Source: Ramazzottius varieornatus
Taxonomy: Eukaryota; Tardigrada; Eutardigrada; Parachela; Ramazzottiidae
Direction of reading: 5' to 3'
NCBI GenBank assembly: GCA_001949185.1
Contig: BDGG01000001.1
Location: 8,499,018-8,563,017, forward strand
Length of the DNA: 64,000 bases
Made by a program: the position numbers and the translations under genes. The number at the start of each line of letters is the position of its first letter. Positions within the stretch are counted from its first letter, which is position 1. Positions 10,700 to 22,635 of this stretch are shown here, in pieces. The notes beneath the pieces are model-generated. The model saw only the letters and a program-made list of their open reading frames with translations. It ran no database searches and had not been told where the DNA came from.

Positions 10700-11340
10700 T
10701 AAATAACCGAACGAAATATGTCCTCTGCGAGCAAGATTTTATTGTTTTAAATGTTGCGCCAGTTATTCATGCACACCGCATTACGTCATATGTTACTCTA
10801 AACGTTTTACAGTGCATCGACCAGAAATTTCGAGCACGATTGCACAATCATTCAGTACCTATTTGGAAGCAAAACGTTTGACAGTCTTCATTATTCTATT
10901 TGCTACATTTGTTCGCTTTTGAGCCTTGATCACATTCCGGTCATCGGCAGCGGCGCCAATGCTTATCCTTAACGGTTCGCGCAATTCAATACTACTATGT
11001 ACAGTAAATCGTAACCGTGTCACGCATCTACCGTAGATACAGGCCACGTCGTCAGGTCTTAATGCCCTGCTATTTATGCATACCAAGTCTGCCATGTCGG
11101 TGTTTCGCGGTTGGATCAGCCACCAAAGTTTCCATCTCACGATATTGTACGCTTCTTCAACATTCTCGTAGCAACATATAGTATCTCAGAGGCTACTACC
11201 ACACCCGTATTGCTCCACACCGATACACTCCGTACTTGGTGTTGCACCTATCGACAGTGACTGCGAATCTTACGCACTCCAGTACCACTATGGAGTGGCA
11301 GAAACGAAAAGAAACTAGCAAAATGCTAGGGTACGTAGAT
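10700..11340. other. No gene recognised
   Basis: Short frames on both strands lack domain features. The stretch separates the UGT pseudogene from the P-loop pseudogene and shows no clear terminal repeats. Confidence 0.4.
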
Positions 11341-12997
11341 GCGATGATTTTGTACCGTCGAGCAGAACAGATCTTTACGCTTTCCTGTCAAATGTCGCTT
11401 CTGATCAGTTGAACGAATTGTTATCACAGTCGGCTCTTGTAGTACGAACGACTGAAGCCGGTGTGCTCCACAGTTTGGTCGCACTTACTTCTATCCTTGC
11501 GGCCGGAAACATCTGCCACAAGCCGACACTGGCAGGAACTCAGCGTATTACCCCTGCTTTGAACTTCTTGAAAATTGGACCTCAAGGTACAAACATTTCT
11601 ACGAACAAGTTCGCATGAAACTACTGTAAACAGTTCCGCAATCACAACAGCCAGCAAGGTCAACTTTACTCCATCTTGTAGGATGTGGAAAAACCCAGGC
11701 GCTAAACACCTTGTGTATTGGCATCTTGGACAAGATACAATCACTCACGAACAAGGCCCTTTATGATGCACCAGGAAACACAGCTTGTAAGATACGTTCT
11801 CTTGTCATGGACAGAATATATGAAAATTGAAACCAGGGCGTTACTTTAACAGGTCTGCGGAAATTACTTCGAGATACTAAAGGTCTGCGCGGAATCGTCG
11901 TAGATGAGATAGCTGACACACTGAACGGCTTGACCACCAGCACCCAAGGATACAACGCCATGTCTCATCTCCACAATGCTTTTAGCGGTGGAAAAATTCA
12001 AACATCGTTCGTCAAAGCAGCAAGCGACAGCATAACGAATGCCTGTGTTACCATCGCTGGCACGATTCATCCTCTGGCCTTTGCTAGCGTGGTTCGCTTG
12101 TGGAACATCGGCAACGGATTTAAAGAGCGTTGGCTACCAATCACGCATGTCGAAGAAATGCCGCCATAGCGACATTCCCACAAAGCTCAGGCCGAGCGAC
12201 CAAAGCAAGACATTTTGATGCAAATCTTTACAGCACTCTCCACCTACTTCACGTTGGCTAAAGACGAAATTGAAGTAGCCGCTACTGCCGAAGCATGCGA
12301 AAGAGTTTACCAGTTCTCTGAGTCCTAAGCCGTTCAAAGCTGCAACCTTCGGAACGACAACGCCAGACTTCATCAGCGAGAAACGGAGTTCACCAAGTAT
12401 AATCATAAGGCAGAGGCAGAGGACCTGATGCAAAAGCTGGCGCTGGTGCTCCAAGTTCTCAAAAATGCTATAGCAAGCTACACCGAAACAGGTAACACTC
12501 TTTTGAAAATAAAATAATGTACCATTTACGACATGAATCTTACTCTACCTTCAAGAAACCTTCTTAAATGTCACCAAATAGCAATCAAGTTGTGAGACTG
12601 ACATCTGCAGTCAACATGTGAAACTTCATACCTTCCAGACGACATAGATATACCTCTTCATCTGGAACTACTCACCGTCAAGCGAGCCATCAAGTACGTG
12701 GAGACCTGTCTCAGCGTACTTGAATTATTCTGTATGGACCCTAGTCACCGCAGTGATAGCGAAAATTTGCTCGCACTAAATGGTTCCTTCCTTACACCGC
12801 GACTAATCAAAGAAGCTACGCTTTACAAGAACTGCTACTCCTTTGCCGAACCGGAGGCGTTCAGATCATTGTGTCAAGAACTCCAGCGAAAAAAATTGGG
12901 AAAACTCATTGAGGTTCCGGCGCTGGCGAATTTCCTGAACATAACGCTGGTGTTCTACAAGTATCCCCCAGGAATACTCGAAACGACTGACAACTAA
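11340..12997 (+). pseudogene. DUF3987-like P-loop NTPase gene, broken
   Basis: The first part (to about 11620) includes LHSLVALTSILAAGN, resembling the N-terminal helical part of DUF3987 (YfjI-like) proteins. After a frame change, one frame carries a Walker A motif (VGCGKTQA, near 11680), a Walker B-like GIVVDEIAD (near 11891), then GYNAMSHLHNAFSGG and a GFKERWLP segment (compare G-x-x-x-R-F/W-L of the family). It continues past TGA at about 11828 and TAG at 12167 to about 12330. Helical segments with LMQKLALVLQVLKNAI follow, and after an intron-like gap a last piece at about 12640-12997 begins PLHLELLTVKRAIKYVETCL. DUF3987 domains are found in phage and plasmid primase-helicase contexts and in scattered eukaryotic proteins. 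The assignment rests on motif order alone. Confidence 0.45.
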
Positions 12998-12999
12998 AA

Positions 13000-14490
13000 C
13001 CATAGACATGTCGATTAATGAATACAACTCATCATATCAAGCTACGCTCATAATGCGCACAAAAACAGGCAAGGACCTTAAGGAAGGCCTTGAAATAATC
13101 CAAGCCAACAATCCTTACGAACACCACACATGTAACAGAAACCAGATTCTCACACTGATGAACATCGAGACTTGAGCTGCGATTTTTCTCGACAGATGAA
13201 ACTCCAAGACTTGTCAAGACGTCCAGAACCGTCCATGCAGCCGTGCACTCTGAACTGCAAGCCATCTTGACAGCTCCTCAAATTGGGAACGCCAAAAACT
13301 TACAAAATAGTAACGAGGTTGTATAGGATTCACAAAAAACGCTCCCTGCACATGATACTAATAAGACTATTAAGAACTTGCCTCATAGCTAATAGGTCGG
13401 CCTGATGATGTTTTCTTAACACTACCGCATACAAAGCGGTTTTATTTCAAAGCATTCCAACAGACCAGCATCCGTGACAGGAGGTTGCACCAGACAAACA
13501 TGGCAACGTTGGCGATCTTCCTCCAACAGGAAAACACATTTCATCTACGGATAGCAGTTCATGTGTCTTTCCCATTATTAAGACTCCCCATAACGAGTTC
13601 TCCGCGAATGGAAACGTATGCCGGCCTTCTTAAACTCAACACTTGATACATCAGCGATCACTTCACCCAAACCGATTCTAACAATGGCACAGGCTCTCCG
13701 CCAACACAACGAAACCGTGCAACACTCAGCACACGAATTCACCCGGGTTGCTTTTCCAAGTAGCGGACGCTCTCCCGAGACAATCTAACCGTGCGCCACT
13801 GAAACGTTAACACCTTACACATCAAGGTAATCGATCTGCCCTCCAAAGTATACAACCTTCTGGAGGTCAGAGGTTTTTGCGTCAACGTTCGACTTAGAGA
13901 ACAATGACTTTTACCTAACCTCCAAAGTATACTACCTTAACAAACTCAAAAGAAAACTCCCCGTACACAATACTCGTACAAAAGTACGTATAAGACATAA
14001 CATATACAAACCAACTACGTACAAAATACGTACAAAATTTACCCAGAGTACATACAAGAAGATTAAAATTAACGGCGCATAGACACCACCTTTCTTTCTC
14101 CACACAGTGTTGATAGTGGAACTTCAGCGCGAGCGTCGGCCGAACAAGTTAGCCGAGATCCTACTCATTTACGGCACGTACCATACACGCTGCAAAAGCA
14201 TGGAAACATGAACATTGACCAGTATTTGCTGTGATCATGGTGCCGAGCCCCTGTCGCTCCTGATTTTCCGGTGGCTGGTTGCACCGTCCATGTATACTGT
14301 AAGACATGAGCACTCATGATGCTCATGATGTTGACATGATGCTTTGGTACTTGACCGACCACCAGCGCCGGCAACTTCGGAAGCTTCGATCGCCTCCGAA
14401 AATCAATGTTTGTGTGCCTGGCCGTCAGTGGCTACCAGTGGCTACCAGTGGCTTCTGCGGCTCCTGTGAGTACCAGTAAGTACCAGGACG
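13000..14490. other. Non-coding AT-richer stretch with short repeats
   Basis: No domain-bearing frame. CCTCCAAAGTATAC(A/T)ACCTT occurs twice (13840 and 13919), a GTAC-rich run with repeated TACGTACAAAATACG-like words lies at about 13970-14045, and AGTGGCTACC is tandemly repeated at about 14428-14455. Confidence 0.45.
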
Positions 14491-14934
14491 GTGCAAACCT
14501 CGGTGTCAAAGTCTCTTGACCATGCAGTACGGACAGCTATCGTTGCCGGGACGGTCCCACCGATCTTTAATATTTGCGTGACCAGTTGTGTTTACTCTTC
14601 AATCAGCCAACCAGTAGAACTAATCAAGATGGGTATGCAACATGGACGACAGTATGTACATGGAGTGTTGCACGTGAAGGATAACGTTGAGAGCGTGCGA
14701 AAAGTCAGTCAACTGCTCACATTTGCCCTCTCGCATACTGCAACCCTCACAGTTGGTTGGGAGGGGCTCCACCTCTGCTATGCGATTAGCTTAGGCCAAA
14801 TAAAACATAGAATTGTGACGCGAGTCTGCGCCTGTTCACGAAAATTTGACGAACATCTCGAACAACTCTCAGCATCTGGCAATTTTTTCAGATTTCTAAA
14901 ACAGATTCGTCCGCTGGTCAAGAGAAAAATATGA
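14491..14934 (+). CDS. Unidentified 147-residue open frame
   Basis: This is the longest frame in its neighbourhood. It has mixed composition, with the segments CVTSCVYSSISQPVELIKMG and SASGNFFRFLKQIRPLVKRK and no recognised domain, signal peptide or membrane anchor. It lacks a convincing promoter or splice context. It could be a chance frame or part of an old element. Confidence 0.2.
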   Translation: MQTSVSKSLDHAVRTAIVAGTVPPIFNICVTSCVYSSISQPVELIKMGMQHGRQYVHGVLHVKDNVESVRKVSQLLTFALSHTATLTVGWEGLHLCYAISLGQIKHRIVTRVCACSRKFDEHLEQLSASGNFFRFLKQIRPLVKRKI

Positions 14935-17900
14935 AGGTTAGCCGTTTCAAGTTGATAGGTGACGCACTGTATATCATCTTCCTAATTTTATTCAATTTAG
15001 AAGACGGTGATTCGTCCTATGTGACCAAGCCCCCAGGTTCGACCTGTTAAAAAAACGCGGAAGCGACTTTCCCACCTGGTATTCAGAAAACCCGAAGCCG
15101 CGTGGTGCTCAAGGTGTTGGTTGAGCGGAGTGACCAGTTCATGCGAACTCACGACGGGCCAAATGTTCGCTGTGAGTCAATTTCTGAGTTGACTGAGGTG
15201 TTCCTTCTCTTCGTGTGAAATCGATTGTTTACACTTTACCACACCACTGGTTCCGTTTCCACTTCTCATATTTAGTCGCAAAACTTGCGGTCTGAACGGA
15301 CCATAATATGAAACATGCGTAAAGTAAGAATATTCAAGACTGGCGGCCACGCGACTTGGAGCGAAAAACCACCAATGCGCGCGTCATCAGGTCACCATGA
15401 CTGATTCTAGTGACTCAATGCGTACACGTGCTACAAATTGGTTACACATATCCTACCGCGTGTAGGACTCCACCTGGTTCCGATGCGGCCACGTTCGATA
15501 GGGACTTCGTCCTTGTGCATCATACCGCTTCCGTAGATAGAAAGAGCACATGGTTTCGGAACCTCAAGCGGCGCTGTAGGTCTAATAGACACTCGGTTTG
15601 ATTTGGTAGGCCTTTCTATTATCTCGTTACGCCAAGCATGACGCTGACTAGTACGTGCAGCAGCCGCATGCAAGACACAGCGGGGAGAAAAATACTCGAA
15701 TTCACCACCTTGAACTTCGCCGGCACAGCGTCACCGTTCTTGCGGCGTGTGAGGTACAGCATGCTGAATTTCGCACGACTGAGTAGTATGCGCTGGCTAG
15801 AAAGGACGTAGTCCCAAGTGAGCCTTCAACTCATATCGCCGTTTGCGATAAAATTATCGAGCAACTTGAAAGAACTGATGCTTAACTTGTCAGCAAACGT
15901 AAGGGTGGGTACATTTTTGAGGCTTCCCTCTGATCATGGTGTGAGAGAGTTTTGCAGCCCGTTTTATCCCCTCTAACGCAGACAAAGACCAGTGTCCTGG
16001 TCCAGCACATACCAGGAGCAATCCCAGCACAATTCTTGGTAATCTACTGAGCACCTTCGAAATACAACTGTTGTTTCGGCACTGAAACTACAAAGTTTTC
16101 CGCACAGCCTTTATGAAACTTCTAATAGAGACCGTCAACCAGGCTCAGAAATCGAATTGATTGCGAGAGGCCTGGTATTTTTCTGCCTAACAGAGCGACG
16201 CCGGCGATATGGTCGGGAACGACGAATCAAAGCCTGCGATTTTTCACCAATCGAGTAAGTCAAATGCGGTTCAGATTCAATAGTTGTTAATGAAGATGAT
16301 TCTGACACTTATGATCAAATGAGACTGATAACCGAGAGGGTACAAAGTGCAATTTCGGACGCAGAATAAGTTGCGGAAGTTCTTGCGCCAAAATATTCGG
16401 CCAGGAGCACCCCAGAACGCCACTTGCACAGCCATAACAACCGGCAACGAGACGGTTCGATCCCTCTCTTTTCAACGCGACTCCGATTGGGAAGCAGAAA
16501 ATGCTGTTAAAAAATGATTTTTATATAGACTAAACATTTCTAGCGTCTTCCGCAGTAGTTGACTCGTCGACCCTTCCACTGGCTCCGGTAACAAGAAAGG
16601 GCGAGCGAAGCCAGCTCGGAAAGCAAGAACAACTCCATCAGTACATTCATTCATTGCGACAAGCAAGACACAGAAGATGACAATTTGATTCCTTGTAACA
16701 GGTGCAAGAATTCCTACCATATAGCTTGTCAGTCCCTCGACCCAAGTGCTTGAAACAGAATCCGCAAACAAAGAAAATCTTTGTGAAACTTAACATGCAA
16801 TACAGTACACGACTTCATATGAGCTTTGCTACTGCGCGGAAGAGCTCGTATTTTCGACGAGCTGCACACGTACACGGTAACTTTTAAACACTGCAAAGCT
16901 CAACATTCAGTACGAGTAACACCATATTGAACGGTTTTTCTTTCTATTTTCGCATTTCGGCGTCCAGCACATTAGACGGGACTGCTTTTCCTACTACTAT
17001 TGCGATGTATAGACAGTTAAAGGTACAGTGTAGAATAAAATACCTTCCGAAAAATAGCTTGGATGGTACCAAGTGACTTCAAGCAAACAAATTTGGAGAT
17101 CTGGCAGATAGGAAATATAATTGGTTACCTGTATATAAGACTCACCGTCCATTTTCAGAAGTTAATTTCGGCGGAAAATGTACAAGTATGTAAGAACAAT
17201 GTCCAAAAGCGACAATGCAATTAGTACCTGATGTTCTGGCGAAGCTGAGAGAATGACAGGTGGGAGAGGTTCCAAATGGTACAGTCAGACTCGGTAACCA
17301 CACGGTATTCTTTTGGGGGAAACTAAGCGCGCGACAGGTGTGGGTTTTGTGGCGCTCCAATCACGGTTGTCGTTGCGAAGGTCTTTGACGGGAGAAGAAG
17401 CTAAATTAGCTGAGGCTCCATGTTTCCAAGTGTTCGGTTTTGTTGATGAAAGCTGTAGGTATGGCGGGAGCAGAAAAAGTTCTGTCTGCATTCGATACTA
17501 ACAAACAAAGATATATAACAAAAATCAATACTAACGATCGATATTAATGCCACTTGCACAGCCATAACAACCGGCAACGAGACGGTTCGATCCCTCTTTT
17601 CAACGCGATGTTAATGAGATTCGACGATCCCACTTCCTTCCATGATAAACCACTCCGCAAACATGGGTGTCACTTTGAAGTGAGTCGCCCACCCCTTTCG
17701 AGTTTATACGCAAAATAAGTATTAATGCGATCGATAACGTCATTATACAGCGCTGTTAGGCGCATGCCGATGACGTGTTTAATCCCGTTTCTACTTCGTA
17801 CGGCTTACAGCGGGAGGCGCGATAGAGCTCAGGTACACACACATTTTAAAAAATGCTGTATTACGCTGTACGACTTTTCGCGAAAGTTCGAAGATTCTAA

Positions 17901-17974
17901 ACAGTGCTGAAATAAAAGAACGTGCAAACTGAGACAGCGTTCAACCAGGTTCGGTTGGTCCAGCCGAGCGGGCG
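14935..17974. other. No gene recognised; contains a duplicated 62-bp segment
   Basis: 16419-16480 and 17549-17608 are nearly identical (62 and 60 bp; they differ by one TC dinucleotide plus the outermost bases). They share GCCACTTGCACAGCCATAAC and GAGACGGTTCGATCCCTCT. The GGTTCGATCCC word resembles an RNA polymerase III B box, but no A box or cloverleaf fits upstream. Remaining frames are short and featureless. Confidence 0.5.
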
Positions 17975-18056
17975 AGACGTTTTTAAAGGGAGACTCGGGC
18001 AATGTTAAGTTTGACCACCCACGCGATGGCACTTTTTGGGGCGGACTCGGAGCCAA
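17975..18056 (+). repeat. Dispersed repeat family A, copy 1
   Basis: The sequence with CGGGCAATGTTAAGTTTG and CGATGGCACTTTTTGGGG recurs in inverse orientation at 52565-52630. The 5' half (TTTTAAAG...GTCGGGCAAT...TTAAGTTTG) also recurs inverted at 53361-53402. The family is non-coding; its element type is unknown. Confidence 0.6.
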
Positions 18057-18287
18057 ACTCGTTGCCATTGGCTGACGCATTTAAGCGCTGTCGTATCCAG
18101 TGCACTCATGCCCAGTGAAGTGCGCGCTCGGCTGTGCAGTGGTGTACCATTTGCTAATTAAAGGAACTCTGGCTGAATTCTTGCCAGGAAACGATGTAAT
18201 ATTTTCAGCACTTTTGGCGTCCTGTACTCGAGGCCAGCCAACTAGCATGACCGCCTGGCCATGTAGCTCAACAGACCCGTTTGTGCT

Positions 18288-18368
18288 GTACCAAGACCGA
18301 CACCTGACTTTTCTAACTCGCCAAACTGGCAAATACTTTTCTAGCCGCTAATTTTCTCAGCTACAGGC
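18288..18368 (-). repeat. Dispersed repeat family B, copy 1
   Basis: Read on the minus strand, the core AAGTATTTGCCAGTTTGGCG and its flanks (GTAGCTGAG upstream, TTGGTAC downstream) align over about 80 bp with 42191-42272, and more weakly with 45405-45483. No coding function is seen. Confidence 0.6.
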
Positions 18369-18369
18369 G

Positions 18370-19189
18370 GACTTTCGAATATGACACTAACTCACGAGCA
18401 TCCCTAACACCTTTCGCTGTTCTAAGCCAGGCAGAAACAGAAAATAGCAGGGAGATCATGTCGGGAGAAATCTCAGAAGTCATTCGAAAATGGAGTCCGA
18501 TATCAGGGAGCGTATTTTCTACAGACGGCAGTGGAAGCGAAGCCAGTAACACCACATATCGGCCAGACCAAGCCAAACTTTCACGGCATTGACGGCCTGC
18601 GCCGTTGTGCCGGTACAATTTTCACTTTTTCTACTGAAACTCTGAACGACTAAAACTCCGCTAACTACCACGCGAAAAAGCATCGTTTCACAAGAATTAC
18701 TAGAGTAATCTCTCGCTGGGAACATTTTCCTTTGCTTTCTGCCCTCTCATCCTGCAAAACCTACTTCGTTCATTTAGCACATGTGTGAGGTGTTCTTGCA
18801 CAAGGGCAACGAGCTCTGTAGCTTTCCGAGGTTGCTGCAAATTTGATGTCCAGTGGCAGACTGCGTCACACGGTGTCCCACCCATGATAATTATGCTCAG
18901 TTAAACCCTTTAATTCCCTTAATTCAAGTCCTTCCATCTGGACTGTCGAATTCCCGTTTGGGTGGCCCCAGAGTATCCAGATAGATTGATTGGGGGTAAA
19001 AGCCATCTATTTCTGAGGATCTATCTGGTGTGACAAACTCCGGTAGGCTATCGGGCTAGCCAGAGCTGCACAATCTCGTAAGTGGCTCCAATCAACCGGA
19101 CCACCTGTTGATTTGTGGTGTTGTATGCCTGTGGCTACCTGTGTTGTCTTTGCTTACAGAAATTTCCAGCGTCCAAGGAAACACCAACG
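18370..19189. other. No gene recognised
   Basis: Only short, featureless frames on both strands. It ends where the LINE endonuclease coding begins. Confidence 0.4.
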
Positions 19190-21540
19190 GGGAACTGGGG
19201 AAACAGCTGATCTTTCGTTACGCAAACCTAAACGGGATCAAGTCGAAGTCGGAAGGGCTGAAAGCGTGGACGGGAAGGGGAAAGGTGGACATCGGCGCCT
19301 TCGTCTAAACATGGGCTGATGACAGTGTTACGGATACGTTGACTGCTGATCTGAAAAAGTACAACGTCCACAGGAAAGACCGAACTGGCTGTCGAAAGGA
19401 GAGTGGTGGTGGCGTAGCTATCATTGTAAAGAAGGATCTGCACACGCTGAGAGCTACTGAATATGAAGTGGAAGGACTAGAGCTCATGTGGGCGAAGGTT
19501 GTGGGGATGAAGATGGTCGCGCTGGTCGGTGTCCTGTATGCTCCATGATACAATATTGAAGTCTTCGCAAAGCTCCGCTGTTCCCTTGAGAATATTCCAC
19601 CTTATCTTCGAAGAAACATGGTCATGATAGTTGATTTTAACTGTCCTGATATCGACTGGGACGACATGTCAGCAAAGAAACCTCGGACAAGGGAGCTGCT
19701 TTCCGTCATCGAAGAGTTTGCACTCTTCCAAAGAGTGCGCGGGTTGACCAGGGAACAGAACGGATCATCGTCGTGGCTGGACCTCCTCTTCGTTACCCAG
19801 CTGAGCCTTGTCCGTCAAGTCAACATCCTCCCCAAGCTGACATTTTCGAACGACCACTGTGGACTCCAGTGCCTTATAAAGCTGTGGAAAGTCAACTTTC
19901 CAGCTCCACCAAAACCAGTCTGGATATCTGAGACCGGAAGTCAGCACGAATTTCGTAAAGAGGTTGCCAGCGTTAACTGGACATCGTTATTTGACGCTCA
20001 TTGTGACTCAGATGTGGCGACTGTTACCTTTGAAGCTAAATTGGTGTAGATTGCGCAGAAACATTTCAGGTTGAAGAAGGTTGGATCGAGATGTCTTAAC
20101 CGACCATCACTCTCCCAGCGGACTATTGACAGTCTTGAGAGACGTGACGCAGCATTCCGGAAATGGACCAAGACTAAAGATCCAAGGGACTACAGCCTGT
20201 GGGTGGATCGTGCAAGGGACTCGAAGAGGCTTCTGAAGGCCAGTAGAACGAGGCAATTCCGGAACATCGCCACTCTGTCGAGAAGATGTCCAGACGCGCT
20301 ATGGAAGGACGGCAAGCGGTCTTCCAAGTCTAAGAGTCTTCCTCCCATTCCTGTACCTGGCGCCGAGAGAAGTGACTGGTTCATCCCAAAGACAAAGCAG
20401 AACACATATCCAGCATTTTCCTCAAGGATTATGGCTCGTGTGGAGTACACTGTCAACCACTCAACAATCAAGCCCCATCCACCGTTACAAGATGTGAAGA
20501 CTGGCTGTCAAATTTGAATGTAACGGACCGGAAGTGGATCGGAAGTGTGGGAAGTACTTCGGAAACTCCCTGGTAAGAAAGCCGCAGGTTCGTCTCTGCT
20601 GACAAACGCTCTCATCAGCTGGCTCAGCTCTCGTCTATCCACTCACTCGTCTCTTCGACCTTGTCTTGCGCATCAAGCAGTATCCCACCTCCTGGAAGCG
20701 AGCAGATGTTCTGCCAGTCCCAAAGAAGGATGGCGCCATCTGGAGGCCGATCTTGCTTTTATCCCCTTTGTCTAAAATCTTTGAGAAAGTTTTAGCTATT
20801 CGAATTTCAAGCTTTTCAGAGGAAAACCGTCTGTTGACTACGAGACAGTTTGGTTTCAGGTCGAAGAGAGGCGCAGCTACTTCGCATGGTCCATCGGTGG
20901 ACGCAAGGCCTGTCGGACAAGAAAGGAAGTGGAAGCAGTGTTCCAAGACTGCACCAAGGCGTTCGATAGAGTCCCCCATGAAGTGCTGGTAAAGAGCCTG
21001 CAAGACCACGGTATCAACGGCGACCTGGTAGCCCCTCAAGTGATCAGCCAGCCTAAAGACTGCCGAGCCTTTCGAGAAAGCCTGGATCAGTTGGGTGAGA
21101 ACTGCGCAGAAGCCGGGCTGAGCCTGAACCCAAGCAAATCGCAGCATCCTCGCACCTCCTTCAAAAGATCCGGAAGTGTCCCTTTCCCTCATGGTAACTA
21201 CTCCATCAGCGGTCAGAGGATTGCGACGGAGAGCCGAACCACGTGCTTGAGAGTCGTAATCGACCGGAAGCTGAACTGGACTGCACAGGTCGACGCAGTG
21301 ATCGCGAAGTGCCGGAAGCGGCTTCACGCCATTCGCTCGCACTTTCCCTTGCAGCTTGGCGCGGCGAGGCAGCTGCTGTGCAAGAGTCTAATTCGTCCCG
21401 TTGCTGAATACACTGCTCAGTCTGGAACCCCACGAACCACAAGCACCAAAGACAGTTGGAGCAAGTCAAAAAAGATTTCCTCAAGAGCATCCGGCTGAGC
21501 AGGATACTCAAAGGACAGCACGATGGAGACTTCAGCTAAT
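19190..21540 (+). pseudogene. CR1/jockey-type LINE, endonuclease plus truncated RT
   Basis: The endonuclease (APE-type) is spread over successive frames: NLNGIKSKSEGLKAW, RKDRTGCRKESGGGVAI, a VDFNCPDIDW motif (normally GDFN) near 19627-19660, SSWLDLLFVT, and SNDHCGL for the terminal SDH motif. A linker follows, then RT fingers (LPGKKAAGS, SWKRADVLPVPKKDG, LLSPLSKIFEKVL, RQFGFRSKRGAAT) and DCTKAFDRVPHEVL, which carries the first catalytic Asp region. The frame then jumps to the thumb (AGLSLNPSKSQ). The segment that should contain the F/YADD catalytic box is absent. Several stops and frameshifts add to this. The element is dead. Confidence 0.75.
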
Positions 21541-22635
21541 ACAAACGTACATAACTTCTGCCTTGATCACGAACGAATTTCCGCCCATCTTCGGCAAACT
21601 GTCAAAGTCTTCGTGCCTTTGAGTCCTATCTCGATCGATTAGACTTCCGGAGATTCTCTTGGTGTATTCAAAACGTAGATAATTGTTTGTTTTGATTGGT
21701 TTTGTATTCTTTCGAATACTTCTATTATGGCTCTCTTGCCAAATCTTTTAACTTTTGTCAAGGCTTAGCATTTGCTGGCGATCCAAACACGGGTGAAGCG
21801 ATTATTGAATTTATTCCTTTTAACTCGGTTCGTAACGGTGAAATTGAACCTGTCGACTTATCAAACTGTAACCCGAAGATACACTGGCTACCGCGGATGA
21901 CCGACCCCTTCCCCCTACCCTTCTATTCGAAAAAATATAGCTTACGTTCCAGCACTCCGCTTCTGAAAGTGCGACGTGTGTCTTGATGAAAAAGGTCGTT
22001 CTAGCTGGTCAGATGAATTTTTACGAAATCGATCAACAAATCAACTAGCGAAGTAAACTTCGCTGGCGTCAAAAAGTTGCCCGTTTTTGGAACACCGTAC
22101 CGCAGCTCATCCTCCACGAAACACACGGTTTTTGCTCTCTATAGATGAAACAAACATCGATCTATTACGCAGAAGGAAAAGTGAGTCTGTCGCGGAGCTG
22201 CGTGCAGCGACCTAGAGTCTATGACTTTTGGTGCGTCGACAATTCAACCGATTGTCCATAGTCTGCTAATTGACTTCGTGCGCCCCCTCAGTTTTTCAAT
22301 TTTTTCTCCGCATAAACCGCTGCTTTCATCGTTAGCTGGGCATGAACCTCCAGTGCAGTCTTCAACTCAAAAGACGCCATGATTCGGCAGAGCTAAGAAC
22401 GAAACTGCTGTGCGAGATTTAGCCTCCAGGTGAAAAAAATTTTTATTGTCGCTGGAAACCGCGTCGCCAGCTCTTTCACTGGCCTTACTTTCATTTCTGT
22501 TCTAGGCTCGTTAACATGGGATCTGACAGCTGACTGAATCGTAGAATCTCTGGATGCTTCAGGACTCTTTGCTCATCGCAAGGAGTACCATGCGACACCC
22601 GTTGTTTTCTCTATCGGATCATCTAGATATGTCTG
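21541..22635. other. No gene recognised
   Basis: A 96-residue frame at 21696-21986 (+) lies just past the LINE and lacks recognisable motifs; it might be LINE 3' sequence or chance. The rest is non-coding up to the left terminal repeat of the next transposon. Confidence 0.35.

Noticed and set aside
16440-16480. Possible tRNA gene (GGTTCGATCCC B-box-like word)
   Set aside because: No A box at the right distance, and the T-arm does not pair; no cloverleaf can be drawn.
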